This document shows, one piece after another, positions 1 through 12,000 of a stretch of DNA of 64,000 nt (positions are counted from its first letter, which is position 1; each line of letters starts with the position of its first letter). The notes beneath the pieces are model-generated. The model was not told the DNA's origin. It did not search any database and worked only from the letters and a program-made list of their open reading frames with translations. Source of the DNA: Capsicum annuum (Eukaryota > Streptophyta > Magnoliopsida > Solanales > Solanaceae). Position numbers and translations under genes: made by a program. The DNA lies in NCBI RefSeq assembly GCF_002878395.1, contig NC_061119.1, forward strand, positions 44,209,722 to 44,273,721, read 5' to 3'.

Positions 1-2064
1 TTTTTTTTTATATCTTTTTATTTTGATTTTTCATTTTTGTTCTCAGATTTTCCCAGCATAATTCAGTCTTAGTTGACGCGAATAACTTGGCTTTTATTTT
101 TTCATGTGGCTTAAAATGGCCGTAAATTTTGTCGTTGGCTGAAGGGTTTTACTCACATTTGCTCTTGCAACTAACTCAGGTTCTGTTCTCAGTTGGAAAT
201 AGCTACTGGAAATCGAAGGAGTCCAAACATTCAGTTTAGTTAAAAAAATGATCAGAGTGGAATACAAAGTTAGAAATCAATGGAATGTAGCTCAGAGTGG
301 AAAAATGATCTTAAGTTACTCAAGATTTTGTGTTCTATTTTGTTTTTTTGATATCTTCTTGTTCCTTTCTATTGTGGAATTGCTTAAGCCATGAGAGATA
401 CTACATCATTTTTTACTAAGAATCGTGCATTGTTCCAGTATTTGTTGTTGTTTTCTTGTTTTTGTGTTGTCTGTTGGTATTTTGGTTGTTTTATTTGTTT
501 TCCCATCTTGATTTATTATGATGTGCTGTTAATTTTTGTATGTCGGCGTTCTCTGGACGCGAACTTCTCTATTTTGGCTCATTTTAGATCCGTACACCTC
601 GAACACATATTTCGTTCACTTGATTTTCACAAAGTAGAATAAGCACTCAAACTAAAAGAAACTACAAAAATCAAAGGTTTGAAAAAGCTTAGGAGAAATT
701 TACAATTTTGAGTAAGTTGCAGAGGCCTTTCCAGTTATTATTATTATTTGTTTTAAAACATAAAACATATTGGAATGCAAATAGTGAAAGAAACATATAC
801 ACACACAACGAACTTCAATAAAATAAATTTATTCTTAGAAAATTCTTGAAGTAGTTATAAATAACAAAGCCAGGTTCTTAAGAATTATATACACAAGGAC
901 AAATTCCTATAAAGAAGACATTGGTTAAGCAAGTGATGGGATGCACAACAGAGCTAGTGCAGCTCCTTTCGAAACCAAAAGAAACTACATTTTGTCTTGC
1001 ATGAAAAAGATGTCCTAGCTTCTTTTTGACTTAGAGCCTAGACTCCTTTGACCTCAAATATAACTGACAATTGAGTGATGTATTTATTTCCAAGAGTTTG
1101 TGGAGCATGCTGTCCGAATTCTATGTTTTATGAATGCAATATTTTACATGTAAGGGGAAATATAAGGAGGATTGTGATGTCTAATATTTGATAGTCTCAT
1201 GCTTAGGGAATGCTCTTATTTCAGCATTGAATTTTTCTGAATTATGTCATTGGAATCTAGAGCATATATTTCACAAAAACTCATGATTTACTTGGATTTC
1301 AAGGGAAATTTTCTCTCTGTTGTAGATATCCAATCTGGAATTTTGTTTAAAACGATCAAAAGACATTGTACAAAAGTTGGTATCAGGAGATTTAGACCTG
1401 GCATCGTTGTATCAACACAATTTATGAATATGGGCAGGTAAGAACTGAGTGTTTCAGCTTGTTAGTTCATATAGAAGTATAAACAATAGTCAAAATGTTC
1501 ATTATTTGAATAACAGTTTAAAGAACTTAATGTTATGGGAGCAGTAAGTATGAGATGAATCTAGCTTTCTGGGTAATGCATCTAAACTTATGTAAAAACT
1601 CTAATGTCAAGTAGTTATTGTTGTTGAGATTGTTATACCATTTGTGAAATATGCTATCATCCACTTTTAGATTAGCCATTTTCCATTTCTCTTATGAGAT
1701 ACTATAATATCTCATATAATCATTCCTCCAAGATTGCTATTACATTCACAATCTTTGCTTTTTCTGCTGGTTTTAAAGATTTGCAATGGAGTATGAGTTA
1801 AAGCTACGTACAGTTAAAAGTACACTAAAAAACAATTGAAGTAGACATCATGTGAGTATATGTTAAATGAACATCTCTATAAACTTTATGCACTGGTAGA
1901 TTAATAGAGACTTGTTCATTTAATGGAATATTTACATTAATAGGTGCCATGGCTGCACCTGAAGGGATAGTAGAGCTCACCTAGGAATCGTAGAAGTATG
2001 GTGAGAAACAACCAAGAGTATTAATAACCTAATATTAGATTCAAAAGTATCACAATTAACCTAT
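1..2064. other. AT-rich spacer, no gene recognised
   Basis: This stretch has T-rich and A-rich runs and short open frames (for example 391-642 and 1244-1441 on the plus strand) that resemble no family I know. I see no splice pattern, conserved motif or repeat termini. It is probably the pre-insertion host sequence into which RT-1 integrated, because it ends directly at the left target-site duplication. Confidence 0.5.
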
Positions 2065-2069
2065 CAAAG
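2065..2069. repeat. Target-site duplication of RT-1, left copy (CAAAG)
   Basis: CAAAG stands immediately before the LTR end (TATCACGATCC...). The same five bases follow the opposite LTR end at 18365-18369. A 5-bp duplication is the normal product of Ty3/gypsy integrase. Confidence 0.8.
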
Positions 2070-4257
2070 TATCACGATCCAAACCAGGGCCAGACCGTGA
2101 TGGGCATCCCAAGTCTAATAATGATCGAGGACCACCTCCTTTACCTAGCTAAAATGATCACAATACACTAGCGGTGGCTGAATTCCAAACATATAACAAG
2201 ATAGCATGATCAATAAATTAAAGGTATTTAGGATTTTTCAATAACTGATAACCGATAACCAATAACCAATAACCAATAACCAATATCCAAGTCCACTATA
2301 ATAGCCACAAGCCTCTAATAACGAAATACCAATAAAAAGTCAGGACATTCTCCCAGATAATAGCCTAAGATAAGTCTAAGGAAGAGTGTATGACATAAGG
2401 GAACCAAACATAAAATAAGGGTCTTCTAAAGTATGGAAGCTTACCACTTCAAATAAACTCTTGACCGATCCAGAAGTCACCTAACCACTGTGCGGGAAAA
2501 GCAGTTGTGTTTTTGTATTGCATTACATGGGGATATAACGTTCGAAGATGATTAGCAGGTTGAGCTCTAGCATGTATCTCAGGGATAAGGATAAGCTAAT
2601 GACAATTAAAAATCCAATTCAACTCAATATACATATTAATATACAAGCATCCACACACATATATATGTATATAGAATGCTAGGATAGGGAACAAGGTTTA
2701 GCATGGATTTTAAAATCTTAACCTGGGATGTGTAGCATACCGTCATAATAAGGCACCCACGGGCTATATAGGCCCAACTCTCCCCTAGTTGAAAGGGCCC
2801 TAGTGCATGTAGTCGCACAAACCAAAGAATAATCGCATGTACATATGCACCATGGGGGACTCAAACCTCCCGGCATATATCGAAGGTGACTTAAGCACCT
2901 AGTTATTTAACATAGGGGACTCAAACCACCCAATCATCTAATAAGGGGGTCTCAAACCACCCGGTCATTTAGACCTCTGCATCGGCAATTGCAGTTTCCA
3001 GTATTGATCCCTGGGACCTCCACTTTCACGGCATGGTTACACATCTCTATTTTAAACCTAATTAAAATATTAAGCACACATTCCTATTAATTAACCATAA
3101 TACAACTTAAGTCATACACTATTAGTATCGTAATATCAACTACACTTGCAAGGTGATGTCATCATGACATTAAGATTCCATTAACTTAGGAAAAAGACTC
3201 CCTTTGTTTATTAATACAAGGTGGGGAAATCGACTCCATTTGTTCATTGAATCAACCATCATGTTTTACCAACCTCTTTATATCATGCAATTGTTTCAAA
3301 AGTAGTTCAATGCAATTATACTCATACTCAAAACCATTTTCACAAAATTGTGTTAGGGTTATCACCAATTCAATTGTCAATGCTTACAAAATTTGGGCAA
3401 ATCACAATCCCCTAGTTTATTCACCATATTTAAGCACCCCATAATTTTAAAACCATATATAAAGCATGACCAATGAATAATAAATCATGGGAAAATAGTT
3501 TAAGAAACATTCATTCAAAAACCCCTAACCCATATCAAAACCCATGTAAATATTCACATAAGCAATCATATAATTACATGCTTTAAGTAAAACAAATTTT
3601 GAGGGTAGATTCACATGACTTAATTCCCAAGAAATTTGAGGAAGGAATCACCCTTGGAAGCTCTAATTTTCAACCTTGAGAAACCCTAAGTGTTTTTGCT
3701 TGAGAGAATTTAAGAAGTTATTTTGATTTGTTTTGGAGTGATAATGACACCCTAAGGCCTAAAGGGGTTTTAAGTCATGGGTTATGTTTAGGAAAAAATT
3801 GAAATTTCTAGAATGCCTTTAGTAAAAAGACTAAATTTTATTGCCCAGTCGCTATGGGTGACCTTACGACTCATGGGGTCATCCTACGACTCATATAACT
3901 TAGTCATAGGCCGAACAATACACCATGGGCACCTACACTGATCTAGTTATGAGTCGTACCATACGAATTGTACCAAGACATTACTACTCATTTTGTACAA
4001 TCATAATCAAGATAGTAACTATTATGGCATACACTGGACACCCTATGACTTCCACCTTATTACTCGTATGGAGTCATTACGACTCGTGACCTCAAGTCGT
4101 CACCAAAGTAATAAATCAGGAAAATCTCACTGGACACCTTATAACTTAGATCCTATGACCCTTTAAGATACCCAATGACTCATAAGAAGAGTAGTAGTCT
4201 GGATAGTAAGCTCACAGGTTAAGAAATTTTTAAGGACCAAAAATTCGGGGTGTTTCA
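2070..4257 (-). repeat. 3' LTR of RT-1
   Basis: This LTR of about 2.19 kb starts, on the minus strand, with TGAAACACCCCG and is preceded by a purine-rich tract. It matches the split 5' LTR: 2070-3331 corresponds to 6658-7894, and 3416-4257 corresponds to 17525-18364. It contains a short AATAACC heptamer array and, near the minus-strand start (plus-strand 3840-4200), many TACGACTCGTA-like motifs. The two LTR copies differ by many substitutions and small indels, so the insertion is old. Confidence 0.85.
2241..2288. repeat. AATAACC heptamer array inside the RT-1 3' LTR
   Basis: Six or so tandem, slightly degenerate copies of a 7-bp unit (AATAACC or GATAACC). The equivalent place in the 5' LTR (about 6823-6845) has only two or three copies, so the array expanded or shrank after insertion. 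The unit differs from the plant telomere repeat. Confidence 0.7.
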
Positions 4258-4268
4258 TTCTCCCCCTT
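4258..4268 (-). promoter_or_regulatory. Polypurine tract of RT-1
   Basis: On the minus strand this reads AAGGGGGAGAA and directly abuts the 3' LTR start. This is the usual position of the plus-strand DNA priming site in LTR retrotransposons. Confidence 0.75.
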
Positions 4269-4389
4269 AGGATCATTTGTCCTCGAATGATGATACAAGG
4301 TATCCCTTAACACGATTTAAAAAGGAATACAACCACGCTTACCTTTAACAAAGATAAAAGACAAAGATATTAATATTAACACATACCTT

Positions 4390-4800
4390 AAACACGATTA
4401 TATGCAACGGGGAACAAGAATGGATTTTTGGACTTCATATCCGCTTCAGCTTCCCAAGTAGCTTCTTTGAACTTTTGGTTCCTCCATAGAACCTTCACCT
4501 AAGCCACATCCTTAGTCCATAACCGATGGACTTGCCGATCCAAGATCTCAATGGGGATTTCCTCGTGAGACAAGGTATTCAAAACACCGACACTCTCCAA
4601 CGGAATAACGAAGGAAGGATCACCCACACACTTCTTCAACATAGAGACATGGAACATCGGATGAACAAAACCCAAAATATAGGGCAAATACAATTCATAA
4701 GACAATACCCACTCTCTTCAAAAACAAATACAGACCCTCATAATAGGGATTAAGCTTTTCTTTCTTTCCTAACTGTATCACTCCCTTCCCATTCTATAGC
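4390..4800 (-). pseudogene. RT-1 integrase C-terminus with chromodomain-like tail (fragment)
   Basis: The open stretch 4705-4499 encodes the region after the integrase core, with FVHPMFHVSMLKK, then VGDPS and an HEEIPIEILDRQVHRLWTKD segment. Past one stop, the frame continues as a WRNQ...EATWEAEADM tail, ending near 4390. In plant chromoviruses this tail is the chromodomain-like part that follows integrase and is thought to guide integration into heterochromatin. The matching region in RT-4 (26114-26599) is longer at its N-terminal side. Here homology starts abruptly at about 4800, where it meets protease sequence. The fragment cannot encode a working integrase. Confidence 0.8.
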
Positions 4801-4805
4801 TAAAT

Positions 4806-5262
4806 CATTAAGAACTTAGAAAAGGACTTTATGGGTCTGATAATCTAGAGAGGCATAGCATAAATGGAGAAAATCCATCCCTAGGATTACATCAAAATCT
4901 AACATATGTAGCTCTATCATATCGACCAATGTATTCCTACCACATATAGATACCACACAACCCCTATAGACTTTTTTAGCCATAATAGAGTCACCCATCG
5001 CGGTAGACATAGCAAAGAGATCAAAAATACACTCAGGACTGAACCCAAAATGAATAGCCACATAAGGGATCGCATAAGAAAGAGTATACTCTAGATCAAT
5101 CAAGAAATACACATCATGAGAAAAGAGTTGTAACATACCAGTGACAACATCAGGAGAAGCCTCTGATTCTTGATGGGTGGCAATAATGTAGAGATGATTT
5201 CGACCAGTATCGGAGCCAAAAATAGCACCCTTTTGCGAATGAGCTGAGGAAGTAGCAACCAA
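4806..5262 (-). pseudogene. RT-1 aspartic protease segment
   Basis: An open 148-codon stretch matches the retropepsin region of Ty3/gypsy pol, which cleaves the Gag-Pol polyprotein. The flap-side landmarks are a RGCVVSICGRNTLVDMIEL segment followed by DFDVILGMDFLHLCYASLDY, typical of the C-terminal half of this protease. The active-site region reads LIDLEYTLSYA, so the Asp is present but the following residues (normally small residue-Gly-Ser/Thr) are changed. The enzyme is probably inactive. Its 3' side is cut by the deletion junction near 4800. Confidence 0.8.
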
Positions 5263-6441
5263 AACCTTATTAGCTCCAGAAATGACCTTTCAAGGACAAT
5301 CCTACTGTATATGACCAAGCTGACCACACTTAAAACACTTATTCCTTCCCTTATCATAAAAACCATAATGCATCTTCCCATAGAAATGACAAGGGGGATA
5401 AGACGGGGCCGACTAAGCTCTACTGGCCTGAGACTGGGCACCTTGTACCCTAAATACATTGTCATTCTAAAAGTGATGATCACCGGATAGCTTAAGATAT
5501 GGAGCACTATCTGTAGAATAGGAACCATAATTTCCCCACTTCTTCTTAGGCCATTGCCTGCCATCTCTACCAATATTTTGCTGACCTCCACCCTTCTTAG
5601 AATACTTGAATTTCTTACTTTGCCTTTCCCTATCTCAGCTTGCTTTTTTTTCCTCCTTAACCTATTGCATATACGCCACAAGCCTAGAGATATCCATATC
5701 CTTGTTCAATAAGGTGACCTTATACTCTAAAAGCAAATCATGGGAAAAGCCCAAAGCAAACTTTCTCATACTCACCCTTATTGAAGAAACTAGATCTGGA
5801 GCATAATGAGATAATTGATGAAACTTTAAGGCACACTCTTTCACAGCCATTCTACCTTATTTTAAATTCATGAACTCCTCAGCTTTCACCTTCCTAAACT
5901 CTTGAGAAAAGAAGAGATCTAGAAAAGCACTAGAAAAGTTATCCCACATAGCTGGCTCAGAATTATCTCTCCTTATCTGCTTCCACTCCTCATACCACTG
6001 ATATGCCATATCTTTTAGTTGGTATACGACAAACTCAATACCCTCAGAGTCTAAAGCATATATGAAACTGAAGATCTTGATCTCATAAATAAAGTTTTGA
6101 GGATCTTCCTTAACCCTCAAACCAAATAAATTCAAAGGACTCAACCTCATAAATTGGATAACTCTAGTGACCTCAGAAGATGTAGTGATAGAAGCAACAT
6201 GCTTAGTCTTATATGCGATCAGTTGGGTAAGCAAATGGATCGACTGGCGAAAATAAACATTGGACACATCGTCTTGAGGTGTCCTAGGAGGGCTAATGGG
6301 AACTAGTGGAATTCCATGAGAGAAATCAGGAGTTGGACCCCTAGATCAGGTTTGAACACCATAAATAGGACGAGCTCTATCTCCATTGTCCTTAAGTGGG
6401 GCAAAAGAGTTTCCACAAATATCAGATCTTTTAAAAGGCAT
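5263..6441 (-). pseudogene. RT-1 gag (capsid/nucleocapsid) pseudogene
   Basis: The likely start is the ATG at 6441-6439 (MPFKRS...), at the same place relative to the primer-binding site as in RT-3 and RT-4. The best-preserved part is 6267-5857, the retrotransposon gag domain: a QFMRLSPLNLFG segment, then VKEDPQNFIYE, YQWYEEWK and FLDLFFSQEFR. Further on (5850-5662) comes an EYALKFHQLS-like segment in another frame. A zinc knuckle of the CX2CX4HX4C type lies at about 5275-5340 (CFKCGQLGHIQ*DC) with a stop inside it. Several stops and frame changes make this a pseudogene. Gag normally forms the cytoplasmic virus-like particle. Confidence 0.8.
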
Positions 6442-6642
6442 GATCTGAAATATGAACAAATGAGAATTTGAGGAGAGTCAAGTACTTAGACTGACTCTAT
6501 AACCCAAAATAGAACAACAAGAAAGAAAAAAATTCCTAAATTTCTCGTAGCCTCTCCTTTATAAGTGTGGCACGCTACACACCCATAAAATAGACTTTAC
6601 TTGAAATGGCTTTATGGACACCCAATTGACCATAATCCTAGA

Positions 6643-6656
6643 TCTGGTACCAACTT
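6643..6656 (-). promoter_or_regulatory. Decayed primer-binding site of RT-1
   Basis: On the minus strand the sequence reads AGTTGGTACCAGATC or similar, close to TTGGTATCAGAGC, which is complementary to the 3' end of initiator methionine tRNA. It directly adjoins the 5' LTR, as expected, but has substitutions. Confidence 0.65.
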
Positions 6657-6657
6657 T

Positions 6658-7894
6658 GTTATAAACTAAACCAAGGTCTGGCCTTCACGGGCATCCCAAT
6701 TCCAACCAGGATTGGGGACCACCCCTTTACATAGCTAAAAAAACCATAATACACTAGCAACAACTGAATTTCAAATATATAACAAGATAGCATGATCAGT
6801 AACTTAAAGGTATTTAAGATTTATCAATAACCAATAACCAATATCTAAGTCCACAGTAATATCCACAAGCCTCTAATAACAAAATACCAATAAAAAGTCA
6901 GGACATTCCCTCAGACAATAGCCAAAAACAAGTCTAAAGAAGAGTGTATGACATAAGGGAACCAAATATAAATGAGGGTCTTTTGGAGTACGGAATGTCT
7001 CCACTTTAATTCAACTCTCGATCGATTCAGAAGTCACCTAATAACTGTGCAGGAAAACTAACTGTGTCTATGTGTCCTATATCACATGAGGATACAACAT
7101 CTAAAGATGGTTAGAGGGTTGAGCGCTAGTATGTAACTAAGGGATACAGAAAAATTGTGACAATTCAAAATTTAGTTCAACTCAATGTACGTGTTCACAT
7201 ATATGTATGCACATATACACATACACACACATATATATATATAAAGAGCGAGATAGAGAATGTTGGGATAAGAAACAAGGTTTAGGATGGATTTTAAAAT
7301 CATAATCGAGGTTATGTAATATAAGTGTTATAATAAGGCACCCACGAGTTATATGGGTCAAGCTCTCCCCTAGATGAAAGGGCTGCGACGCACGTGGCTA
7401 TACAAACCAGAGACTAATCGTATGTACATATGCACTATGGGAGAATTGAACCTCCCGACATATACCAAAGGTTACTTAAGCAACTGTGGTTTCTAAAGTT
7501 GGTCCCTAGGGACTTTAACCACCCGATCATTTAGACCCCTATGTCGGCAATTATGGTTTCTAAAATTGTTCCCTAGGGATCTCCAGTTTCACAGCCTGTC
7601 TATACATCCCTCTTTTAAGCCTAATTCAAACATTAAGCACATATTCCCATTAATTAACCACAATACATATTAAAGCATACACTGTTGGTATCATCATACC
7701 AACTACACTTGCAAGAAAAAATCATCATGCCATTAGATTTCCATTAACTTGGAAAAATAACTCCCTTTATTCATTAATAAAAGGTGGGGAAACTGACTCC
7801 CTTTGTTCATTAAATAAAACCATCATGTTTTAATAACCCCTTTATATCATGAAATTATTCCAAAAGTATTTCAATACAATTATATTCATACTCA
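6658..7894 (-). repeat. 5' LTR of RT-1, proximal piece
   Basis: Matches 2070-3331 of the 3' LTR throughout, including the block with GGCACCCACGGG-like text and the AGGGGACTCAAAC-type motifs. It ends where RT-2 begins. About 84 bases of the LTR (equivalent to 3332-3415) are absent between this piece and the continuation at 17525. An AC/AT microsatellite lies at about 7200-7245. Confidence 0.82.
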
Positions 7895-7897
7895 ATA

Positions 7898-10082
7898 TTA
7901 GACTAGGTTACTTAGGTTAGATCTGAGTTCAACTACCCTACCATGAGTCGTAAGTCAGGGTACGAGTCATACCCAGGACTCATATAGTGGACAATATCTA
8001 AATCTTCCTTGGGTTTAAATTTGCCAGGGGTACAAATGAAGGGCATGGATCGTATGCTTTGGATATGACTTGGTTGGATGAGTCGTATGTCGAACAGTGT
8101 TGGATCCAAAGGTTAAGGTTGGGGTACAAGTGGTGGGTACCACTCGTATTAGAAGGGTACGACTGGTGAGGGTCAGTCATATCCCCATGATTGGATTTTG
8201 TGCAACTTAAGTAGGGGTATTATTGATATTTACACACCTATCCTAATAGGTTCCTAGAACTTATAACGTACTTGGAAGGATGTTTAACCAATTATTCCAT
8301 TCATTAACACTTAGAAACTCTTCTAAACCATATAAAATTCTCTCAAAAGATTTTAGTTAAGGAAAGATAGGGTTTCAACTAGAGGATTGATTTGGGGCTT
8401 TTCTTGGTGATTCCTTTCCATCATCATCTTGGTTTAAGGTATGTTCTCTTTCCTCATTGTTAATTCTATCTAAAGACATGGTTTTAATGAATGTTTTCAT
8501 GATTTCATTGATTGTATGATTTTATTTTCAAATATAATTTAGGAGTTTTCATATTAAATGGTTGGTTATGGTTTCCTATGGTTTTAATTATGCTTTCATA
8601 TTCATTAATGGTGGTTTTGGATAATTTGATTGCATGGGAATGGTTTAATGGTAATTAGAATTATTTCTAGTCATATTATGTTGCCAATGTGTTGGAGAAA
8701 AATCTTATAAAGATATGTTCATTGCACTAACTACTTTTAATGGAACTTTTGCTTGTTTTAAAACTTGGTAAAGGAATTATGCATGGTTTAAATGGTTTGA
8801 AAAGGTAAATTGCTAAATGGTTATGCTTTTGGGGTACATGGAATGCCCCAAGTAGTTTAATATAGTGAATAGAGAGCACTTAAAAGTCCCCTTAAAACTA
8901 TATATGGTTGGCTATGGATAATACTAGCAAGTAAGGATTGGTATGATAATAATAATATTGATGGCCTTGGTTAATAAATGGATAATGGTTTGGTTATTTG
9001 GAAATTGGTTTTAATTAGGCAATATTGGCTGGATGTGTAACAAAACCATGGAAGGTGTAGGTCCCGGGGGGACCAAAACTGGATACTCATATTTATCGAT
9101 ATGAGGTTGGTCTTGGTGACCATATGAATGAAGTCAAACTATATTTTGGGGGATTTACTAGTCATCCTGAGGTTTTATTCCTTGGTCATGTGGCTAGATG
9201 CACTGGGCCACTTTTAGCAGGGAGAGCTGAACCTATATAGCCCATGGATGATTTAGGACAACAAAGCTACACAACCTAGGTAAAGGTTTTAAAGGCATGC
9301 GAAACTTGTTCCATTTTTTTGTTATGGTTATATATACGTATGGTTGTGTGTAAATGAATGGTTTTACTTGGTTTTATAAATGGTATCATTTTATCCTTAT
9401 CCTAAGATCTTGTTAGCGTTCACCTGCTAACTCTTCTACTGGTGGCTGTATACCTATGCTATGTAGGAACCAACCATTCTACTCCTCCTATATAGTGATT
9501 GACTCGGGGATAGATTTGGACTAAAGTGGTGAGCTTCCATCCTTTTGAATGGATCCATTTCATATTATGGATATTTTTAGATATTTTGATTTCATTTTAG
9601 ATATTGGTTTGGCTATGGTTGGGGTCATGTCCTAATAGTATTTTATTAATATTTGGTTAGAGGCTTTATGGTGCTTCTATAGGTTGGAATGACAGGATCG
9701 GTATTGGTGTTAGCCTTGGCATTAGAATAAGCTTGAAGGATGGCACCATAAAAATATATCTCACTGTTCCATTATATTTTATTTTAGTAATAATTATATT
9801 GTATTTTGGATTATATTTGGTTATGGCTTAGTTTATGGCCTTTGGTACGGTTTGGTGTGGTTGGATTGTTGGTATGGGATGGTTGGACTTAATTGGGCCA
9901 GTCATGATTGTGGTCTTATCCCAGAGTCTTTATGTGAGCTATTGCTCTACCTTGATACATGCTCAAAATTTAGCCAACTCAGGGAAGGTAGTTGGAGGTT
10001 GGGTTGGGTAACAGGGGTGGTCTCCAGTCCTGATCTGACTTGGAATGCTTATTATGACAAGGCCCGCAGTCGGTTCACATCA
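7898..10082 (+). repeat. 5' LTR of RT-2, lacking its first ~227 bases
   Basis: Aligns with 15362-17524 of the 3' LTR; the first clear match is GACTAGGTTACTTAGG here against GACTTAGTTACTTAGG there. It ends in ...TTCACATCA just before the primer-binding site. The region 9852-10142 is open in one frame but is LTR sequence, not a gene. U3-type TACGACTCGTA-like motifs lie at 7945-8180. Confidence 0.82.
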
Positions 10083-10085
10083 AGT

Positions 10086-10098
10086 TGGTATCAGAGCC
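10086..10098 (+). promoter_or_regulatory. Primer-binding site of RT-2 (initiator Met-tRNA type)
   Basis: TTGGTATCAGAGCC (within 10085-10098) lies three bases after the LTR end. It is complementary to the 3' end of initiator methionine tRNA, the standard primer for plant chromoviruses. Confidence 0.85.
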
Positions 10099-10293
10099 TA
10101 GGTTCATGGCCAATTGGTAGTCTACAAAGCTATATCGAATAGAGTCTCTTTTAAGAGTGTGTAGCGTGCCACGCTCATAAGGAGGAGGCTACAAGGCATT
10201 TAGGAATGTTTTACTTTCTTTGTATTCTATTTTCAAGATTAGAGTGTCAATCATAGAATCTTCTCTAATCCTTGTTTGTTCATCTTTTAGATC

Positions 10294-11440
10294 ATGTTTT
10301 GTAGATCTAGAACACACGAAAATTCTTTTATCCCAACTGAGGGTAATACTGAAGGGGTGCATCCTACTTCTGGGGTTCATCTTTGATCTCATGATCCTTT
10401 TCCTAATAGTTTTGGAGTTCCACCAGTTGCTACTAGTCCTACTCAAGGTGAGGTAACCAATGCAAAATTCTATTAGTCTATTTATGTTATTGCTCAGATG
10501 GGGGTTTCTTAGGCTGAGCAGGGTGCGACTGGTGCTTTATTTGTTGAGGCCATAAGGATTGGCTAATTTATGAAGATGGGTCCTCCTATTTTTTCTTGAC
10601 TGAAGGTAGAGGACGATCCACAGGACTACTTAGATGAAATAGAAAATATATTTCAGGTGATGCAGGTTAGTATGGAAGGGGAAAACTTTACAACTTATCA
10701 GTTCAAAGAGGTTACATATTATTGGTATGAAGAGTGGGATAGGGATAGGGATTATATGGAAAAATCAGTCTTGTGGGATATTTTTCCTAAGGCATTCTTA
10801 AATCAGTTCTTTCACCAAGAGTTGAGGAAATCAAAGATTTAGGAGTTTGTAAATCTCAAGTGGGGAAAGACGTTTGTCAAGGAATATGCCTTGAAGTTTA
10901 ATAATTGTCAAGGTATGCTCCTAGTTTAGGTGCTAACATGTGGGATAGAATAGGGAAGTTCACTTATGCATTGAATCAGGCTTTGATTTTAGAGAGGAAG
11001 ACTGCCTTGCTGATTAAAGCTATGGACATCTCTAGGTTGACTATTTATATGTAGCAAGTGGAGAATAAAAAAAGGAAGCAAGTAAAGTTTAGGGATAAAC
11101 AAGTTAAGAGGATCAGGTTTTCTTACTAGGGAGGTGCTCAATCTCAGGGTGATTGAGATAATGGAAAATGAAAAAAAATGGGGGAGTTTTGATTCCTACT
11201 CTTCTGCTAGTGATCCTTACCAGTTGAGTGATAGGCTTCATCATGGTGGTGATAATTTTCGAGCACAGGGTGCCTAATCTCAGGAAAATAGAGGCCAGTT
11301 AGTTTTTTCATGAACTCTGTTTCAGAACTTTGGTCGTCCTCATCGAGGTTATTGCAATGAAGGAAGGGACAAATTCTTTAAGTGTGGTCAGGTAGGCCAT
11401 CAGCTCATGGATTGTCTGGTTAATAAGGTTTCTACACATG
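10294..11440 (+). pseudogene. RT-2 gag pseudogene
   Basis: Starts at the ATG at 10294, in a context (TTTTAGATCATG) like that of the other gag starts here. Stops interrupt it within the first 100 codons. The core gag domain is recognisable at 10600-11060: VEDDPQDYLDE, then YQFKEVTYYWYEEW, then FLNQFFHQELRKSK. The nucleocapsid zinc knuckle is at 11374-11415 and reads FFKCGQVGHQLMDC, so the first of the three cysteines of CX2CX4HX4C has become Phe. The remaining sequence is rich in glycine, serine and glutamine codons, as usual before the knuckle. Confidence 0.8.
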
Positions 11441-12000
11441 GTGGTATTGCATCTACTTTTGTTACTGCTCTTGGTTCTAGTATTGGTTGGAATTGGTTGT
11501 ATGCTTTGGCGTCTCAATAGGAATATGAGGCATTACCTGATATTGTTATTGGTACATTATAATTTTTCTCTTGTGAAATATATTATTTGTTTAATTTAGG
11601 TTCCACTCTCTCCTATGTGACTTTTTATATTGTTGTATCTTTTTGTTTTAATCCAGAAGTTATTTTGGATCCTTTTTCTATTTCTAGCCTAGTATGTAAC
11701 TCAATTTTTGCTAAGAGAGTCTATAGGAGGTGTGTGGTATCTGTTAGTGGAAAACAGACCTTGGTGAATCTGTTTGAGTTGGGTATGGTGGATTTTAATT
11801 TTATTTTGGGGATGGATTGGTTGCATTCTTGTTATGCGTCCTTAGATTGTCAGACCCGTAGGGTTATCTTTAGGTTCCTTGGTGAACTTGTTATAGAATA
11901 GGAGGGTGGTTCTTTAGCTCCTAGGAGGAGATATATTTCTTATCTTAGAGCTCAGAGGCTGATCTCTAAAGGTTGTCTTTATCACTTGGTCTGTGTTAAG
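11441..12000 (+). pseudogene. RT-2 aspartic protease segment
   Basis: The open part 11587-11901 carries NLGSTLSYVT where active chromovirus proteases have an Asp at the first position (LLDxGSTLSYVT pattern). The catalytic Asp is thus replaced by Asn. Downstream, RRCVVSVSGKQTLVNLFEL and DFNFILGMDWLHSCYASLDC match the rest of the domain. The linker to RT (11930-12000: YISYLRAQRLISKGCLYHLV) is also present. The protease would mature Gag-Pol; this copy should be inactive. Confidence 0.8.

Noticed and set aside
391..642. Open frame of 83 codons with hydrophobic N-terminal half
   Set aside because: No family resemblance and T-rich composition; hydrophobicity follows from TTT/TTG-rich DNA.
1244..1441. 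Open frame of 65 codons
   Set aside because: No domain, no flanking exons; length is within chance in AT-rich DNA.
2241..2288. Heptamer array considered as interstitial telomere repeat
   Set aside because: AATAACC is not TTTAGGG/CCCTAAA or a simple variant; it is local slippage in an LTR.
9852..10142. Open frame of 96 codons just before the RT-2 primer-binding site
   Set aside because: Lies in the 5' LTR and runs across its end; the LTR partner does not keep it open.
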